Assembly: GCF_900188165.1 (NCBI RefSeq)
Contig: NZ_FZOS01000002.1
Coordinates: 186,001-250,000, forward strand
DNA: 64,000 bases
From: Edaphosphingomonas laterariae
Lineage (GTDB): Bacteria > Pseudomonadota > Alphaproteobacteria > Sphingomonadales > Sphingomonadaceae
Direction of reading: 5' to 3'
Shown here: positions 63,528 through 64,000 of the stretch, piece after piece
Layout of the letters: every line of letters begins with the position of its first letter
How positions within the stretch are numbered: the first letter of the stretch is position 1
The notes under the pieces: generated by a model
Told to the model about the DNA's origin: nothing
Databases searched by the model: none
Seen by the model: the letters and a program-made list of their open reading frames with translations, nothing else
Made by a program: the position numbers and the translations under genes

Positions 63528-64000
63528 ATGATCAAGCTCGTCCGATCCGCATGGGCGCTGCTGACCGGATCGCGGGAAACCGTGATCCTGATCCTGCTCG
63601 CCGCCGTCGCCGCCGGTCTCTATGCGACATGGGCCACCACGCGCGCCGATCGCGATCGGCTCGCCGCGTGGGCGAACACGGCCTGTCTCGCCGCCGGCAG
63701 CAGCTTCGACGCGGCGGCCGAGGGCGGCGGCGTGCCCTGCACCCGGCGCATTGCCGAACTGGCACGCATCGATCGCGAATCGCAGGCCGCCAGCAACCGC
63801 CTGCTGGCGGACGCGGCGGCCACGCGCGCCACCAAGATCGCCGATGATCGAACCCTTGCCGCCAACCAGACGGGCGCGCGCCTCGACGCTGCCCGGCAGA
63901 TGGAGAAAGCCGATGAAGAAGTGCCTGCGGATGACCGCGTTGCCGGCGATTGGTTTGATGCTCTCAATGGCCTTGGCGGCCTGCGCCCACCGGGCCGTTG
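63528..64000 (+). CDS. Rz-like inner-membrane spanin, 3' end cut by the window
   Basis: One N-terminal membrane helix (TVILILLAAVAAGLYATWAT) is followed by a long periplasmic coiled-coil region (AELARIDRESQAASNRLLADAAATRATKIADD). The layout is that of i-spanins (Rz, LysB type), which disrupt the outer membrane together with Rz1. The frame is open to the window end at about residue 157. It carries the Rz1-like gene nested in another frame. Confidence 0.82.
   Translation, partial: MIKLVRSAWALLTGSRETVILILLAAVAAGLYATWATTRADRDRLAAWANTACLAAGSSFDAAAEGGGVPCTRRIAELARIDRESQAASNRLLADAAATRATKIADDRTLAANQTGARLDAARQMEKADEEVPADDRVAGDWFDALNGLGGLRPPGR
63913..64000 (+). CDS. Rz1-like outer-membrane spanin lipoprotein, nested, partial
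   Basis: The ATG at 63913 is in the +1 frame relative to the Rz-like gene. It begins M-K-K-C-L-R-M-T-A-L-P-A-I-G-L-M-L-S-M-A and then LAAC, a clear lipobox. GGAG lies seven bases before the start. Nested Rz1 genes inside Rz are a known arrangement (lambda, P2). The end is outside the window. Confidence 0.72.
   Translation, partial: MKKCLRMTALPAIGLMLSMALAACAHRAV

Larger units (their letters stand above)
52935..64000. mobile_element. P2-like prophage, left part
   Basis: From a tRNA-Ser-derived attachment site at the left, the region carries an RHH/BRO regulator pair and small phage genes. P2-order head genes follow (portal Q and terminase P on -, O-N-M-L-X on +), then a lysis cassette. The order and opposite strands of Q-P and O-N-M-L match P2. 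The integrase, tail, replication genes and attR are beyond the right edge. All structural genes seen are intact. Confidence 0.9.

Overview
The window reads as chromosome of a high-GC alphaproteobacterium of the sphingomonad type (order Sphingomonadales). The evidence is the gene order of its division and cell wall cluster, the DAP-type MurE, the density of translationally coupled (ATGA/GTGA) genes, and a set of genes for ceramide-type lipids. About 52.9 kb is host DNA and the last 11 kb is the left part of a P2-like prophage. Assignments rest on reading motifs and gene order; no database search was run.

Positions 1-17.1 kb hold a nearly complete dcw (division and cell wall) cluster, all on the + strand: end of an FtsL-like gene, ftsI, murE, murF, mraY, murD, ftsW, murG, murC, a 63-residue unknown, murB, ddl, ftsQ, ftsA, ftsZ, closed by a strong terminator. 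Together they make the UDP-MurNAc-pentapeptide, convert it to lipid II, and build the septal synthase and FtsZ ring. Positions 17.2-28 kb continue with envelope and chromosome housekeeping: a TPR/SPOR protein, a dGTPase-like HD enzyme, a peptidoglycan amidase (- strand), argS, a second SPOR protein, nagZ, scpA-scpB and tatA-tatB-tatC.

Positions 28-35.3 kb are accessory. They hold an entericidin-like lipoprotein of 41 residues, a 58-residue hydrophilic protein, a DUF808 membrane protein, and a three-gene - strand set of exported proteins: a small secreted protein, an M48 metalloprotease, and a TPR-CHAT (caspase-like) protein. Positions 35.5-38.7 kb look like a glutarate/glutaryl-CoA unit (LysR regulator, class III CoA-transferase, glutaryl-CoA dehydrogenase). 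An arylsulfatase and a TonB-dependent receptor then face each other around a shared terminator, followed by exported proteins of unknown function.

Positions 45.7-52.6 kb form a lipid block. On the - strand, LptF and LptG are followed by a fatty acid hydroxylase and a YghO/bCerS-like N-acyltransferase, a candidate bacterial ceramide synthase. Divergent on the + strand are a DUF2141 secreted protein, a GGDGT lipid kinase and a Tam41-like nucleotidyltransferase. I infer a module for making, 2-hydroxylating, modifying and exporting (glyco)sphingolipid, which in sphingomonads replaces much or all of the LPS.

From about 52.94 kb the sequence is prophage. A 15-base copy of a tRNA-Ser 3' end marks a probable attL. 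An RHH regulator and a BRO-type antirepressor follow, then a dense cluster of inverted repeats, then P2-order morphogenesis genes (Q-P on -, O-N-M-L-X on +) and a lysis cassette: holin-like, Cys-rich unknown, amidase endolysin and a nested Rz/Rz1 spanin pair cut by the window end. No integrase, tail genes or intact tRNA-Ser are inside the window.
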